From NCBI RefSeq assembly GCF_024609765.1, contig NZ_JANFDG010000013.1, forward strand, positions 1 to 64,000: DNA of 64,000 bases. Direction: 5' to 3'. Positions 1 through 9,482 of this stretch are shown here, piece after piece. Below the pieces are notes generated by a model. That model was not told the origin of the DNA. It worked only from the letters and a program-made list of their open reading frames with translations, and made no database searches. A program made the translations under genes and the position numbers. The DNA comes from Shinella pollutisoli. Its GTDB lineage: Bacteria > Pseudomonadota > Alphaproteobacteria > Rhizobiales > Rhizobiaceae. Positions within the stretch are counted from its first letter, which is position 1. The number at the start of each line of letters is the position of its first letter.

Positions 1-39
1 GCAATCATCCGAGACGGAAAACCATGGCAAAACGCTTGA
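1..39 (+). CDS. possible 3' end of a gene entering from the left (partial)
   Basis: Frame 1 is open from the left edge and ends in TGA at 37-39, giving the 12-residue tail AIIRDGKPWQNA. Palindromic repeats start about 15 bases later, which is where a gene end is expected in this genome. Twelve codons are too few to identify a family, and an open frame this short could be chance. Confidence 0.25.
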   Translation, partial: AIIRDGKPWQNA

Positions 40-53
40 CGGCTAAGACAGTC

Positions 54-181
54 GCTCTCCCCGCAAGCGGGGAGAGGGGACGTGCCCTACGCAAGCTTTG
101 AGGATCGGGAAAAACGGCACGGCATATCTCCTTCTCCCCGCTTGCGGGGAGAAGGTGGCCGGCAGGCCGGATGAGGGGCAG
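54..181. repeat. RIME-like palindromic repeat pair
   Basis: Two copies of a C-rich/G-rich palindrome (CTCCCCGC...GCGGGGAG) are seen at 55-76 and 131-154. The second is followed by the second palindrome of the element, GGCCGGCAGGCCGG, and a GATGAGG tail. The same building blocks recur near 6,570-6,950, 19,370-19,490 and 31,100-31,260, always between genes. Intergenic mosaic elements of this kind (RIME family) are known from rhizobia; the family name is assigned from memory of the motif. Confidence 0.75.
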
Positions 182-185
182 CCTC

Positions 186-854
186 TCAACCCTCCGGCGG
201 CGTCGCGAGCGCCGCGCCGATCAGCGCCTTGGCGTCCTCGCTGTCCCAGGCGGCGGGGCCGTTCATGGCGGAGACCAGGCAGCCCTTCTCGTCCATCAGG
301 AGCGTCACCGGCAGGCCGAAGGCCAGCCCCTCCTTCTTCAGCGTGTTGAACACGCCCATCGAGGCGTCGCGGTAATAGGCGAGCGCGTCGACGCCGGTTT
401 CCGAAAGGAAGGCCTTGGGCTTCTCGTCGTCGCCCGTGTCGATGTTGACGGCGACGACCTCGAAGCGCTCGCCGCCCATGTCCTTCTCCAGCGCGTTCAG
501 CGCCGGCATCTCCTCGCGGCAGGGCACGCACCAGGTGGCCCATAGGTTCAGGAGCACCGTCTTGCCGGAAAAGTCTGCCATCGTCCTCGCCTCGCCCGCG
601 GGGCCCTTGAAGGCGAGCGCCGGCAGCGTGCGGTGCTCGTCCACCGTGCGCATGGCGGCGACCTGGCCCTTCGAGAAGGGGGTGAGCGCGGCGGCCTTCG
701 CGGCGGCGTCCTTGCAGGCGCCGGCGTCGGCGACGGCATTGCCAGACCCGCTTTCCTTCACGTATATCGCTGCGGCACCGGCGAGAAGTCCGGCAAGGCC
801 GGCGATGGCGATCCATTTCATCGACGGCAGGCCGAGCGTCTTCCTCACTGTCAT
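186..854 (-). CDS. tlpA: TlpA-family thiol:disulfide interchange protein
   Basis: A 222-residue membrane-anchored thioredoxin-like protein. An N-terminal hydrophobic segment (about residues 12-34) should hold it in the inner membrane with the thioredoxin fold in the periplasm. The redox motif is WATWCVPC, with the family's WCxPC active site; TlpA/CcmG-type proteins reduce disulfides, typically during cytochrome c or cytochrome oxidase maturation. The start at 854 is preferred over 875 because GGAGAG lies 4 bases upstream. The gene is divergent from argH with only about 25 bases between the starts, a pairing common in rhizobia. The exact client protein cannot be read from sequence. Confidence 0.85.
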   Translation of the reverse strand: MTVRKTLGLPSMKWIAIAGLAGLLAGAAAIYVKESGSGNAVADAGACKDAAAKAAALTPFSKGQVAAMRTVDEHRTLPALAFKGPAGEARTMADFSGKTVLLNLWATWCVPCREEMPALNALEKDMGGERFEVVAVNIDTGDDEKPKAFLSETGVDALAYYRDASMGVFNTLKKEGLAFGLPVTLLMDEKGCLVSAMNGPAAWDSEDAKALIGAALATPPEG

Positions 855-878
855 TTCACTCTCCAGGATGGGCATGCC

Positions 879-2276
879 ATGGCTGACGGAAACTCCAAAT
901 CCTCGAACCAGATGTGGGGCGGCCGCTTCGCCTCGGGCCCGGATGCGATCATGGAGGAGATAAATGCCTCCATCGGCTTCGACAAGAAACTATATGCGCA
1001 AGACATCCGCGGCTCAAAGGCGCACGCCGCCATGCTCGCCCATCAGGGCATCATTTCGGCGGAAGACAAGGACCAGATCGTCGCAGGCCTCGACACGATC
1101 CTCGCGGAGATCGAAAGCGGCCGGTTCGAATTCTCGCGCCGGCTGGAGGACATCCACATGAATGTCGAGGCGCGGCTCGCGGCGCTGATCGGCCCGGCCG
1201 CCGGCCGGCTGCACACCGCCCGCTCGCGCAACGACCAGGTGGCGCTCGACTTCCGCCTCTGGGTGAAGGAGGAGATGGGCCGGACCGAAAAGGCGCTGAC
1301 AGGGCTGATCTCGGCCTTCCTCGACCGCGCGGAAGAACATGCCGACACCGTCATGCCCGGCTTCACGCATCTCCAGACCGCCCAGCCCGTCACCTTCGGC
1401 CACCATTGCATGGCCTATGTCGAGATGTTCGGCCGCGACCGCTCGCGGGTGCGCGACGCCATCGCCCGCCTCGACGAATGCCCGATCGGCGCGGCGGCGC
1501 TCGCCGGCACCGGCTTTCCGATCGACCGGCACATGACGGCGCAGGCGCTCGGCTTCCGCGAGCCGACCCGCAATTCCATCGACACGGTCTCCGACCGCGA
1601 CTTCGCGCTCGAATTCCTGTCGATTGCCGCGATCGCCGCCACGCACCTGTCGCGGCTGGCGGAGGAGATCGTCATCTGGTCGACGCCGCAGTTCGGCTTC
1701 ATCCGGCTGTCGGACGCCTTCTCCACCGGCTCCTCGATCATGCCGCAGAAGAAGAACCCGGACGCCGCCGAGCTGGTGCGCGCCAAGACGGGCCGCATCA
1801 ACGGCGCGCTGATCGCGCTGCTCACCGTCATGAAGGGCCTGCCGCTCGCCTATTCCAAGGACATGCAGGAGGACAAGGAGCAGGTCTTCGACGCCGCCGA
1901 GAGCCTGGAACTGGCGATCGCCGCGATGACCGGCATGGTGCGCGACCTCACCGTGCGCGCCGACCGCATGAAGGCCGCCGCCGGCTCCGGCTATTCGACG
2001 GCGACGGACCTCGCCGACTGGCTGGTGCGCGAGGCGGGCCTGCCCTTCCGCGACGCCCACCACGTCACCGGCCGCGCGGTCGCGCTTGCCGAGGAACGCG
2101 GATGCGAGCTTTCCGAGCTGCCGCTCGCCGATCTCCAGGCGGTCAACCCGGCGATCACCGACAGGGTCTACGGCGTGCTGACCGTCGAGGCGTCGGTCGC
2201 GAGCCGCACCTCCTTCGGCGGCACGGCGCCGTCCGGCGTGCGCAGGCAGATCGCCTGGTGGCGCGAGCGGCTGTGA
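879..2276 (+). CDS. argH: argininosuccinate lyase
   Basis: The 465-residue product has the normal length for ArgH, which splits argininosuccinate into arginine and fumarate in the last step of arginine synthesis. The fumarate-lyase signature [11 protein letters not shown] is at about residues 287-297 and contains the catalytic serine loop. The conserved N-terminal WGGRF and the stretch TARSRNDQ are also present. The start at 879 (MADGNSKSS) matches the family; the open frame continues upstream to 633 only because of the high GC content. It is followed after 128 bases by lptM and lysA, the usual rhizobial order. Confidence 0.97.
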   Translation: MADGNSKSSNQMWGGRFASGPDAIMEEINASIGFDKKLYAQDIRGSKAHAAMLAHQGIISAEDKDQIVAGLDTILAEIESGRFEFSRRLEDIHMNVEARLAALIGPAAGRLHTARSRNDQVALDFRLWVKEEMGRTEKALTGLISAFLDRAEEHADTVMPGFTHLQTAQPVTFGHHCMAYVEMFGRDRSRVRDAIARLDECPIGAAALAGTGFPIDRHMTAQALGFREPTRNSIDTVSDRDFALEFLSIAAIAATHLSRLAEEIVIWSTPQFGFIRLSDAFSTGSSIMPQKKNPDAAELVRAKTGRINGALIALLTVMKGLPLAYSKDMQEDKEQVFDAAESLELAIAAMTGMVRDLTVRADRMKAAAGSGYSTATDLADWLVREAGLPFRDAHHVTGRAVALAEERGCELSELPLADLQAVNPAITDRVYGVLTVEASVASRTSFGGTAPSGVRRQIAWWRERL

Positions 2277-2299
2277 CGGAATCGGGGTGCACAAGGCGG

Positions 2300-2352
2300 G
2301 GCGAATTCGCTATAGCAATTCCAGCAAAAGTGCTTGAGCGGGATTGCGTGGA
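2300..2352. repeat. possible short rhizobial intergenic repeat remnant
   Basis: The stretch around GCAATTCCAGCAAAAGTGC with a following GCGGGATTGCG resembles small dispersed intergenic motifs of Rhizobium-type genomes. Only one copy is seen here, so the assignment is weak. Confidence 0.25.
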
Positions 2353-2404
2353 GACACTCCAAGGAAGAGTCCTCCCGTCATCGGCCGCAGGCAGGGAAGG
2401 TTTC

Positions 2405-2590
2405 ATGACACGCATCGACATCGGCAGGCTGGCGCTCGTGCTCTGCCTTTCCGCGGCGGTTCTTTCCGGCTGCGGCCGCAAGGGCGACCTCGACCTGCCG
2501 GGCGGCGGCAAGCCCGTCGTGAAGACCGTCAACGGCAAGCAAGTCGAACAGGTCGAGGACACCCCCTTCGTCCTCGATCCCCTTCTCTGA
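2405..2590 (+). CDS. lptM: LptM/YifL-type small lipoprotein
   Basis: A 61-residue protein with a signal peptide and a lipobox LSGC (lipidated cysteine at about residue 23), followed by GRKGDLDLP, the short conserved segment of LptM (formerly YifL, 'lipopeptide'). LptM assists maturation of the LptD/LptE lipopolysaccharide translocon in the outer membrane. GGGAAGG lies 5 bases before the ATG. It is sandwiched between argH and lysA, the standard position of this gene in many proteobacteria. The charged C-terminal tail is not conserved. Confidence 0.88.
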   Translation: MTRIDIGRLALVLCLSAAVLSGCGRKGDLDLPGGGKPVVKTVNGKQVEQVEDTPFVLDPLL

Positions 2591-2600
2591 GGCAGACCCC

Positions 2601-3869
2601 GTGAACCATTTCGAATATCGCGACGGCATCCTTCATGCCGAGGACGTGCCGGTTCCCGAGATCGCCAGGGCCGTCGGAACGCCGTTCTACTGCTACTCGA
2701 CCGCGACGCTGGAGCGCCACTACAAGGTCATGGTCGATGCCTTCGCGGGGGCCGACATCATGGTCTGCTATGCGATGAAGGCGAATTCCAACCAGGCGGT
2801 GCTGAAGACGCTGGCGAGGCTCGGCGCCGGCATCGACGTGGTCTCGGAAGGGGAATTGCGTCGGGCGCTCGCCGCCGGCGTCCCCGCCGCGCGCATCATG
2901 TTCTCCGGCGTCGGCAAGACGCCGCGCGAGATGGACCTCGCGCTGGAGGCCGGCATCTACTGCTTCAACGTCGAATCGGAGCCGGAGCTGGAGGTGCTGA
3001 ACGCGCGCGCCGTGAAGGCGGGGAAGACGGCGCACGTCTCCTTCCGCATCAATCCCGACGTCGACGCGCGCACCCATGCGAAGATCTCGACGGGCAAGAA
3101 GGAGAACAAGTTCGGCATCACCTTCGAGCGCGCCCGCGCCGTCTATGCCCGCGCCGCCGGCCTGCCGGGGATCAAGGTGACGGGCATCGACATGCATATC
3201 GGCAGCCAGATCACCGACCTGCAGCCCTTCGACGACGCCTTCCGGCTGCTCAGCGAGCTGGTGGAGACGCTGCGCGCCGACGGGCACGTCATCGACCACG
3301 TCGACGTCGGCGGCGGCCTCGGCATCCCCTACCGCACCGACAATTCGCCGCCGCCCTTGCCGGACGCCTATGCGGAGATCGTCAAGAACCAGCTGAAGGG
3401 GCTCGGCTGCAAGATCGTCACGGAGCCGGGGCGGCTGATCGTCGGCAATGCCGGCATCCTCGTCACCGAGGTGATCTACGTGAAGGACGGCGGCGAGAAG
3501 ACCTTCGTCATCGTCGACGCGGCGATGAACGACCTCGTGCGGCCGACGCTCTACGAGGCCTGGCACGAGATCCAGCCGGTGGTGATCTCCGCCGCCAGCG
3601 CCCCGCGCATCCGCGCCGACGTGGTCGGCCCGGTCTGCGAGACCGGCGACTACCTGGCGCTCGACCGCGAGATGGCGATGCCGAAGCCGGGCGATCTCAT
3701 CGCGGTCGGCTCGGCGGGGGCCTACGGCGCGGTGCAGGCCGGCACCTACAACAGCCGCCTGCTGGTGCCGGAGGTGCTGGTGAAGGGGGACGCGTTCCAC
3801 GTCGTGCGCCCGCGGCCGACCTACGAGGACCTGATCGGCCTCGATTCGCTGCCGGACTGGCTCGCCTGA
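2601..3869 (+). CDS. lysA: diaminopimelate decarboxylase
   Basis: A 422-residue PLP enzyme of fold type III that converts meso-diaminopimelate to lysine. The N-terminal barrel has CYAMKANSN (PLP lysine at about residue 59), the HIGSQI histidine segment and the glycine-rich GGGLG phosphate-binding loop. Near the C-terminus VCETGD carries the conserved active-site cysteine. Translation appears to start at GTG (2601); MNHFEYRDG is the family's normal N-terminus. It lies 10 bases after lptM, so the two are probably cotranscribed. Confidence 0.97.
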   Translation: MNHFEYRDGILHAEDVPVPEIARAVGTPFYCYSTATLERHYKVMVDAFAGADIMVCYAMKANSNQAVLKTLARLGAGIDVVSEGELRRALAAGVPAARIMFSGVGKTPREMDLALEAGIYCFNVESEPELEVLNARAVKAGKTAHVSFRINPDVDARTHAKISTGKKENKFGITFERARAVYARAAGLPGIKVTGIDMHIGSQITDLQPFDDAFRLLSELVETLRADGHVIDHVDVGGGLGIPYRTDNSPPPLPDAYAEIVKNQLKGLGCKIVTEPGRLIVGNAGILVTEVIYVKDGGEKTFVIVDAAMNDLVRPTLYEAWHEIQPVVISAASAPRIRADVVGPVCETGDYLALDREMAMPKPGDLIAVGSAGAYGAVQAGTYNSRLLVPEVLVKGDAFHVVRPRPTYEDLIGLDSLPDWLA

Positions 3870-3969
3870 CGCCGCCGGCGGCACGATCACGATTTCGCGC
3901 CTGCCCTCGTCTTCGCCACAAAGAGTGCTATCTTGCGCGGGAAAGACCAGCAACGGAAAGCGGCGAACG

Positions 3970-6546
3970 ATGGCGACTGACAGGGAAAAGCCCGGCGACG
4001 GGGCGGCGGCCACGCCGGTCGCCCGCCGGCTTGCCGCAAAGCGTGTCGCCGCGCAGACGATCCTCTACCTGGAGGCGCTGGCGCCGCGGCTGCTGCCGCT
4101 TCTCTCGGTCGTCGCCGTCTTCCTCGCGCTCGTCTGGTTCGGCTATTTCCGCCACGTGCCGGCCTGGCTGCACATCGCCACGCTCGCCGTCTTCGGCCTC
4201 GCCTCCGTCGGCCTTGCGCTGCGCCTTGCCGGCATCGGCTGGCCGAGCACCGACAGCGCCTGGCGGATGCTGGAGCGGCGCAACGGGCTCGCGCACCAGG
4301 CGATCCGCCTGCAGGAGGACCGGCCGGCCGGCGGGGACGCCTTCTCCGATGCGCTCTGGCGCGAGCATCAGGCGCGCATGGCGCGGCTCATCGGCCGGCT
4401 CGACGTCGGCACGCCGCAGCCGGACATCGCCCGCCACGACCGCCATGCGCTGCGCGCCGTGCCGCTGCTGCTGCTGGCGGTCGCCTTCGCCTTCTCCTAT
4501 TCCAACCGCGGCGGCCTGATCGCCGACGTCGCGGCCTTCCGCGCGCCGGCCGAGGCGGCGCCGGACGTGCGCATCGACGCCTGGGTGACGCCGCCGGCGC
4601 ATACGGCGCGCGCCCCCGTGTTCCTCACCGGCAGCGAGGCGGCGGAGAAGGCCGAGGTGCGTATCCCGCAGTTCAGCGAGCTCACCGTGCGCGTGACCGG
4701 CGGCAGCGGCACGGAGGCGGTGCTCTACCGGGCGGCGGGCGAGGAGACGGTGACGGCGCTGAGGCCCGAGGCCGGGACGGCGGAGGCGGGCAAGGCGCCC
4801 GCCGCGGCCGTCAAGGGCGCGGAGACGATGCGCTACACGATCCTGAAAGACGGCACGCTCGACATCGCCGGCCGGCAATGGACCTTCTCGGTCATCCCCG
4901 ACCGCGTGCCGGAGATCGCCTTCGACGGGACCCCGCGCCGGACGGTGGCCGCCGCACTCGAGATCGGCTTCGTCGCCAAGGACGACTACGGGCTGCAGGA
5001 GGCGCATGCGGAGATCGTGCCGGTGGACGAGGCGCCGGACGCCAGGCCCCTCTATCCGCTGCCCGAATACCGGCTCGACCTGCCGCGCCGCAGCGCCCGC
5101 GAGGCCAAGGGCACGGCGAGCCGCAACCTTTCCGAACATCCGCTCGCCGGCAAGCGCGTGAGGATCACGCTCGTCGCCAGGGACGCGGCCGGGCAGGAGG
5201 GGCGCAGCCAGCCGGTCGAGATGGTGCTGCCGGCGCGCACCTTCACCGAGCCGCTCGCCGCCGCCGTGGCCGAGCAGCGGCAGGTCTTCGCGCTCGACGC
5301 GCGGCGCATGCCCGAGGCGATCGCGCTCGCCGAGGCGCTGACGATCCGGCCCGAGGAGACCATCCCCAACCTCACGCACTATCTCCTCATCGAATCGGCC
5401 GCCGCCCGCATGCGCCTGTCGCGTACTGAGGACCAGATGCGCGAGACGGCGGACTATCTCTGGGAGATCGCGCTCGGCATCGAGGACGGCAACCTGTCGC
5501 TCGCCGACCGGCGCCTGCGCGACGCGCAGAAGGCGCTCGCGGAGGCGCTGGAGCGGAACGCCTCCGACGAGGAGATCGCCAAGCTGATGCAGGAGCTGCG
5601 CGACGCAATGCAGGCCTATATGGAGGAGCTCGCCCGCCAGGCCGCGAAGAACGGCGAGATGCGCGACAACGCCATGCAGCAGCGCGGCCAGGTGCTGCGC
5701 CAGCAGGACCTGCAGCGCATGCTCGACCAGATCGAGAACCTCGCCCGCTCCGGCGCGCGCGACCAGGCGCAGCAGCTTCTTTCCGAGCTACAGCGGATGA
5801 TGAACAACCTGCAGGCCGGCCGGCCGCAGCAGCAGGGACCGCAGAACGACGCGATGCGCCGGGAGATGGACCGGCTCGGCCAGCTGATGCAGCGCCAGCA
5901 GCAACTGATGGAGGAGACCTTCCGGCTCGACCAGGCCCTGCGCGACCGCATGCTCGGCGCCGGCCCGTCGCCGGAGGAGAACGGCGAGATGCAGCCGGGC
6001 GACCGCGGCGAGGGCAAGCCCTCGCCCGACCAGATGACCGAGGAGCAGCTCCGCCAGGCGCTGAAGGACTTGAAGGCGCAGCAGGATGCGCTGGGCGAGA
6101 TGCTCGGCGAGCTGCAGAAGGGCCTGAAGGGCATGGGGATGGAGCCGGGCGAGGGCTTCGCCGAGGCCGGCCGCGAGATGGAGGGCGCCTCCGAATCGCT
6201 GGGCGAGGGCCAGGGCGAACCCGCCGTCGGCAGCCAGGGCCGGGCGCTGGAGGCGCTGCGCAAGGGCGCGCAGACCATGATGAGCCAGATGCAGGCGATG
6301 ATGGGCGAGGGCCAGGGCGAAGGCCAGGGCCTGCCGCAGGCGGGCCGCAACGGCCGCGATCCGCTCGGCCGCGAGCGGCAGGCCGACAGCCAGGGTCCCG
6401 ATTTCGGCGGGCCGACCAAGGTGCCGGAGGAGATCGACATCCAGCGCGCGCGGGAGATCCTGGAGGAGATCCGCCGCAGGCTCGGCACGGGCGCGTCCCC
6501 CGGCTTCGAGCGGGATTATCTGGAGCGGCTGCTCGGCATCCGGTGA
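3970..6546 (+). CDS. TIGR02302 family protein (large membrane-anchored coiled-coil protein)
   Basis: An 858-residue protein with two hydrophobic segments near the N-terminus (about residues 40-95) and a third near 155-170. A periplasmic beta-rich region follows, then a long glutamine-, methionine- and glutamate-rich coiled-coil C-terminal third (MQQRGQVLRQQDLQRM-type repeats). This architecture matches TIGR02302, a family found in alphaproteobacteria next to lysA; its function is unknown. The start at 3970 (MATDREKPG) is chosen because GGAAAG precedes it. The last about 25 codons are duplicated downstream in a non-functional copy (see the tandem repeat at 6472-6967). Confidence 0.85.
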   Translation: MATDREKPGDGAAATPVARRLAAKRVAAQTILYLEALAPRLLPLLSVVAVFLALVWFGYFRHVPAWLHIATLAVFGLASVGLALRLAGIGWPSTDSAWRMLERRNGLAHQAIRLQEDRPAGGDAFSDALWREHQARMARLIGRLDVGTPQPDIARHDRHALRAVPLLLLAVAFAFSYSNRGGLIADVAAFRAPAEAAPDVRIDAWVTPPAHTARAPVFLTGSEAAEKAEVRIPQFSELTVRVTGGSGTEAVLYRAAGEETVTALRPEAGTAEAGKAPAAAVKGAETMRYTILKDGTLDIAGRQWTFSVIPDRVPEIAFDGTPRRTVAAALEIGFVAKDDYGLQEAHAEIVPVDEAPDARPLYPLPEYRLDLPRRSAREAKGTASRNLSEHPLAGKRVRITLVARDAAGQEGRSQPVEMVLPARTFTEPLAAAVAEQRQVFALDARRMPEAIALAEALTIRPEETIPNLTHYLLIESAAARMRLSRTEDQMRETADYLWEIALGIEDGNLSLADRRLRDAQKALAEALERNASDEEIAKLMQELRDAMQAYMEELARQAAKNGEMRDNAMQQRGQVLRQQDLQRMLDQIENLARSGARDQAQQLLSELQRMMNNLQAGRPQQQGPQNDAMRREMDRLGQLMQRQQQLMEETFRLDQALRDRMLGAGPSPEENGEMQPGDRGEGKPSPDQMTEEQLRQALKDLKAQQDALGEMLGELQKGLKGMGMEPGEGFAEAGREMEGASESLGEGQGEPAVGSQGRALEALRKGAQTMMSQMQAMMGEGQGEGQGLPQAGRNGRDPLGRERQADSQGPDFGGPTKVPEEIDIQRAREILEEIRRRLGTGASPGFERDYLERLLGIR

Positions 6547-6967
6547 TCGATCGGGATGCGGCGTCGCAGCTTCCCCTTCTCCCCGCGGGGAGAAGGTGGC
6601 CCGAAGGGCCGGATGAGGGGGTGGAACGTACCGCAATCTCGCCTTCGGCGTCCCCCTCATCCCGCTGCCGCGACCTCTCCCCGCAGGGGGGAAGGGGTAA
6701 AAGGCGGACTCTGATCCAGTCCGCCGCAGGCTCGGTACGGGCGCTTCTCCGGCTTCGAGCGGGACTATCTGGAGCGGCTGCTCGGCATCCGGTGATCGAT
6801 CGGGATGCGGCGTCGCAGCTTCCCCTTCTCCCCGCGGGGAGAAGGTGGCCCGAAGGGCCGGATGAGGGGGTGGAACGTACCGCAATCTCGCCTTCGGCGT
6901 TCCCCTCATCCCGCTACCGTGGCCTCTCCCCGCGGGGAGAAGGGGTAAAAGGCGGACCCTGATCCAG
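6472..6967. repeat. tandem duplication, 249-bp period, carrying the end of the preceding gene and a RIME-like repeat
   Basis: The segment CGGTGATCGATCGGGATGCGG occurs at 6541 and again at 6790, giving a period of 249 bases. Each unit contains about 75 bases of the 3' end of the TIGR02302 gene, its TGA stop, a palindromic repeat (CTTCTCCCCGCGGGGAGAAG with GGCCCGAAGGGCCGGATGAGG) and an inverted partner ending in AAAAGGCGGA. The units differ at scattered positions, including one indel in the coding-derived part, so the second coding piece (about 6720-6793) is a relic. No other gene is seen in the 433 bases between 6547 and 6979. Confidence 0.9.
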
Positions 6968-6979
6968 ACGGAATTGTTT

Positions 6980-7339
6980 TTAGGCGGCGAGCGCCTGCGC
7001 CACCGCGAGCCTGATGTCGGGCAGGCTGAAGGGCTTTTCCACCACGTCGACGATCTTCGCCGAGAGGTCGTCGGCGCGCTCGCGCTGGTCGGCATAGCCG
7101 GTCATCAGCAGGATCTTCAGCGCGGGATGGGCGGCGGCGGCCTTGTGGGCGAGCTCGATGCCGTCCATCACCGGCATGCGGATGTCGGAGAGCAGGAGGT
7201 CGAAGCCGCCTCCGGCGAGCGCGTCGAGGCCGGCCGCGCCGTCCGCCGCCTCCACCGTCTCGTGGCCGTCGAGCCGCAGGGCCCGCGCGACGAAGACGCG
7301 CAGCGAATCCTCGTCCTCGGTGATCAGGATCTTCGCCAT
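6980..7339 (-). CDS. cpdR: single-domain response regulator, CpdR-like
   Basis: A 119-residue stand-alone receiver domain: acidic pocket EDED near residue 9, phospho-acceptor aspartate in LLLSDIRMPVMDG (about residue 52), conserved threonine in LLMTGYAD and lysine in VEKPFSLP. There is no output domain. In Caulobacter and rhizobia CpdR is a receiver-only adaptor that directs ClpXP to the pole when unphosphorylated and is controlled by the CckA-ChpT relay. Length and motifs fit CpdR, and the position next to hpt is seen in rhizobia. GGGGGA precedes the ATG at 7339. Confidence 0.85.
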   Translation of the reverse strand: MAKILITEDEDSLRVFVARALRLDGHETVEAADGAAGLDALAGGGFDLLLSDIRMPVMDGIELAHKAAAAHPALKILLMTGYADQRERADDLSAKIVDVVEKPFSLPDIRLAVAQALAA

Positions 7340-7440
7340 CAATCCCCCTTTCCGGCCGTCCATCCGGCCGCATTGCCACACGACAAGACCAGAGTTTCCT
7401 TGTCGATCGGTAAACGGGCGATGAGGATTTCTTCGAGGGT

Positions 7441-7986
7441 TCAGTCGGCGTCGCCGGTCACGATGCCGACATAGGGCAGCTCGCGGAAGGCATAGGCGAC
7501 GTCCATGCCGTAGCCGACGACGAAATAGTCCGGACACGTGAAGCCGACATAATCGGCCTTGAGGTCCGTCTTGCGCTTCTCGTGCTTGTCGAGCAGCACG
7601 GCCACCGTCACGTTGCGGGCGCCGCGCTCGTACATCAGCTCCTTGGCGAAGCTCAGCGTGCGGCCGGATTCGAGGATGTCGTCGATGAGGAGAATGTCGC
7701 GGCCGGTGACGTCGCTGTCGATGTCCTTGATGATCTTCACGCCCTGCGAGACCGTGCCGGTGCCGTAGCTCGACAGCGTGATGAACTCGACCTCCGGGGC
7801 GATGCCGGCATTGTGCATGGCGCGGATGAGGTCGGCGGCGAAGATGAACGACCCCTTGAGCACGGCGATGACGAGCAGGTCGTGCGTCGGCCCCTTCATG
7901 ATCTCGGCGGCGAGCTCCGCATTGCGCCGGGCGATCTCTTCCGGGCCGTAGAGGGTCTCGATCTTCTTTCCGCGGACAACCTGCAT
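7441..7986 (-). CDS. hpt: hypoxanthine phosphoribosyltransferase
   Basis: A 181-residue purine-salvage enzyme that makes IMP (and usually GMP) from the free base and PRPP. The PRPP-binding motif ILLIDDILESGRT is at about residues 99-111, and VAVLKGSFIF near residue 40 is the conserved pyrophosphate-binding loop. AAGGAG stands about 11 bases before the ATG. The C-terminus is TGDAD. The gene is read toward cpdR with a 101-base gap that contains no other gene. Confidence 0.95.
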   Translation of the reverse strand: MQVVRGKKIETLYGPEEIARRNAELAAEIMKGPTHDLLVIAVLKGSFIFAADLIRAMHNAGIAPEVEFITLSSYGTGTVSQGVKIIKDIDSDVTGRDILLIDDILESGRTLSFAKELMYERGARNVTVAVLLDKHEKRKTDLKADYVGFTCPDYFVVGYGMDVAYAFRELPYVGIVTGDAD

Positions 7987-8030
7987 CGCCGGAAAACTCC
8001 TTCGTTGGACAGGCAAGCCGCTTAGCACAG

Positions 8031-8672
8031 TCAATCGGCGACGGAAACCGAGACTTTCGGGAGTTTGCCGCCGGCATGCGGGATGCGCAGCGCGAAGCGG
8101 TCGCCTTCGCCCGGCGCCAGGACCCGCGCGGCGACGGTGACGCGGCGCTGCAAGGCCCTGCCGGCGGTCTCGATCGTCACGTCGAGCGGGCTTGCCGCCT
8201 GCACCACGCCGCTGACATTGTCGAGCCGGCCGTGGATCGCCAGCACGCGCATGCCGTTCCTGTCCTCCAGCCGGACGGAAAGGTCGCCGACGGCAAGCGG
8301 CGCGGCCGGCTGGCCCGCGGGAAGGGCGGCCCTCAGCGCGCCGAGGCCGCCCGCATAGGCGAAGACGAAGACGCAGAGGGCGGCGACCAGACCGGCGAAG
8401 GCGCGGGCGGGCAGGCGCTGCAGGCCGCGCTCGCCGAGCCGGGCGGCCGCGGCGAGGAGCCGCAGGGTCGCGGCCAGCCGCGGCGCGGTCCCGGCCGCCG
8501 TCCGCAGGCGGCGGTTGTCGTTGGAGGTCGCCGCGCGCCGGGAGATCACCACGAAATGGGCATCGACCACGTCGCGCCGCGCCGCGGTGCGGGCGGCGTT
8601 CCGGCCGGGGGCCTTCGGCTCCGGCGGCAGGAGGTCGATGCGGGGCTCGGCCCTCGCCCTGGAAGCGGTCAT
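8031..8672 (-). CDS. hypothetical membrane protein (DUF3426-like C-terminal part)
   Basis: A 213-residue protein with a basic cytoplasmic N-terminus, one membrane helix (about residues 94-115) and a C-terminal beta-rich domain (ALPAGQP to SVSVAD). It resembles the periplasmic part of zinc-ribbon/DUF3426 proteins found next to ftsE in rhizobia, but no CxxC zinc ribbon is present at this N-terminus. GGAG lies 6 bases before the ATG at 8672; the frame is open further up to 8705. It is divergent from ftsE. Function unknown. Confidence 0.7.
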   Translation of the reverse strand: MTASRARAEPRIDLLPPEPKAPGRNAARTAARRDVVDAHFVVISRRAATSNDNRRLRTAAGTAPRLAATLRLLAAAARLGERGLQRLPARAFAGLVAALCVFVFAYAGGLGALRAALPAGQPAAPLAVGDLSVRLEDRNGMRVLAIHGRLDNVSGVVQAASPLDVTIETAGRALQRRVTVAARVLAPGEGDRFALRIPHAGGKLPKVSVSVAD

Positions 8673-8822
8673 CGCAAACTCCACGCTCGGGTCCCCTTTT
8701 CGCAAAAGCCGACCGCGAAAAGTGGGGCATTGAATGAAATCCTTACGAAACGTAAACCATAGTGGTTAATGCTTCGGAAACCGGGAGGCCCTCGCGCCGC
8801 CGTTTCACAACCGGGTTGACCA

Positions 8823-9482
8823 TTGATCCACTTCGAGAACGTCGGATTGCGCTACGGGATGGGGCCGGAGATCCTCCGCGACCTCACCTTCGATATTCCG
8901 CACCGCTCCTTCCAGTTCCTGACGGGACCGTCCGGGGCGGGCAAGACGACGCTGCTGCGTCTGCTCTTCCTGTCGCTGCAGCCGACGCGCGGCATCATCC
9001 GCACCTTCGACCGCGAGATCTCGGCCATCCCGCGCGACGAGCTGCCGATGCTGCGCAGGCGGATCGGCATCGTCTTCCAGGATTTCCGGCTGCTCGATCA
9101 CCTGACGACCTACGAGAACGTGGCGCTGCCTTTGCGCGTGCGCGGCAAGGACGAGGCTTCCTATCGCGCCGACGTGCTGGAGCTCTTGAAATGGGTGGGC
9201 CTCGGCGAGCGCATCAACGTGCTGCCGCCGGTGCTGTCGGGCGGCGAGAAGCAGCGCGCGGCGATCGCGCGCGCGCTCATCGACAGGCCGGAGCTGCTGC
9301 TCGCCGACGAGCCGACCGGCAATGTCGATCCGCCGATGGCGCGGCGGCTGCTCAGCCTCTTCCTGGAGCTCAACCGGCTCGGCACGGCCGTCGTCATCGC
9401 CACCCACGACCTGTCGCTGATGGACCAGGTGGAGGCGCGACGCATGATCCTCTCCGACGGGCGGCTCGACATCTATGACTGA
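8823..9482 (+). CDS. ftsE: cell division ATP-binding protein FtsE
   Basis: A 219-residue ABC ATPase: Walker A GPSGAGKTT (about residues 35-43), Q-loop VFQDFRL, signature VLSGGEKQR, Walker B LLLADEPTGNVD and switch histidine ATHDL. The NVDP and FQDFRLLDHLTT segments are typical of FtsE. With FtsX it forms the complex that activates periplasmic peptidoglycan hydrolases at the septum. The start is inferred as TTG at 8823 (MIHFENVGLRYG) because no ATG precedes the Walker A region. It overlaps ftsX by 8 bases. Confidence 0.95.
   Translation: MIHFENVGLRYGMGPEILRDLTFDIPHRSFQFLTGPSGAGKTTLLRLLFLSLQPTRGIIRTFDREISAIPRDELPMLRRRIGIVFQDFRLLDHLTTYENVALPLRVRGKDEASYRADVLELLKWVGLGERINVLPPVLSGGEKQRAAIARALIDRPELLLADEPTGNVDPPMARRLLSLFLELNRLGTAVVIATHDLSLMDQVEARRMILSDGRLDIYD

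Noticed and set aside
633-878. N-terminal extension of argH
   Set aside because: The extension is antisense to tlpA and not protein-like; the family N-terminus starts at 879.
1014-2294. 426-codon open frame opposite argH
   Set aside because: It lies fully antisense to a certain gene, has arginine/histidine/glycine-rich shadow composition and no homologous motif.
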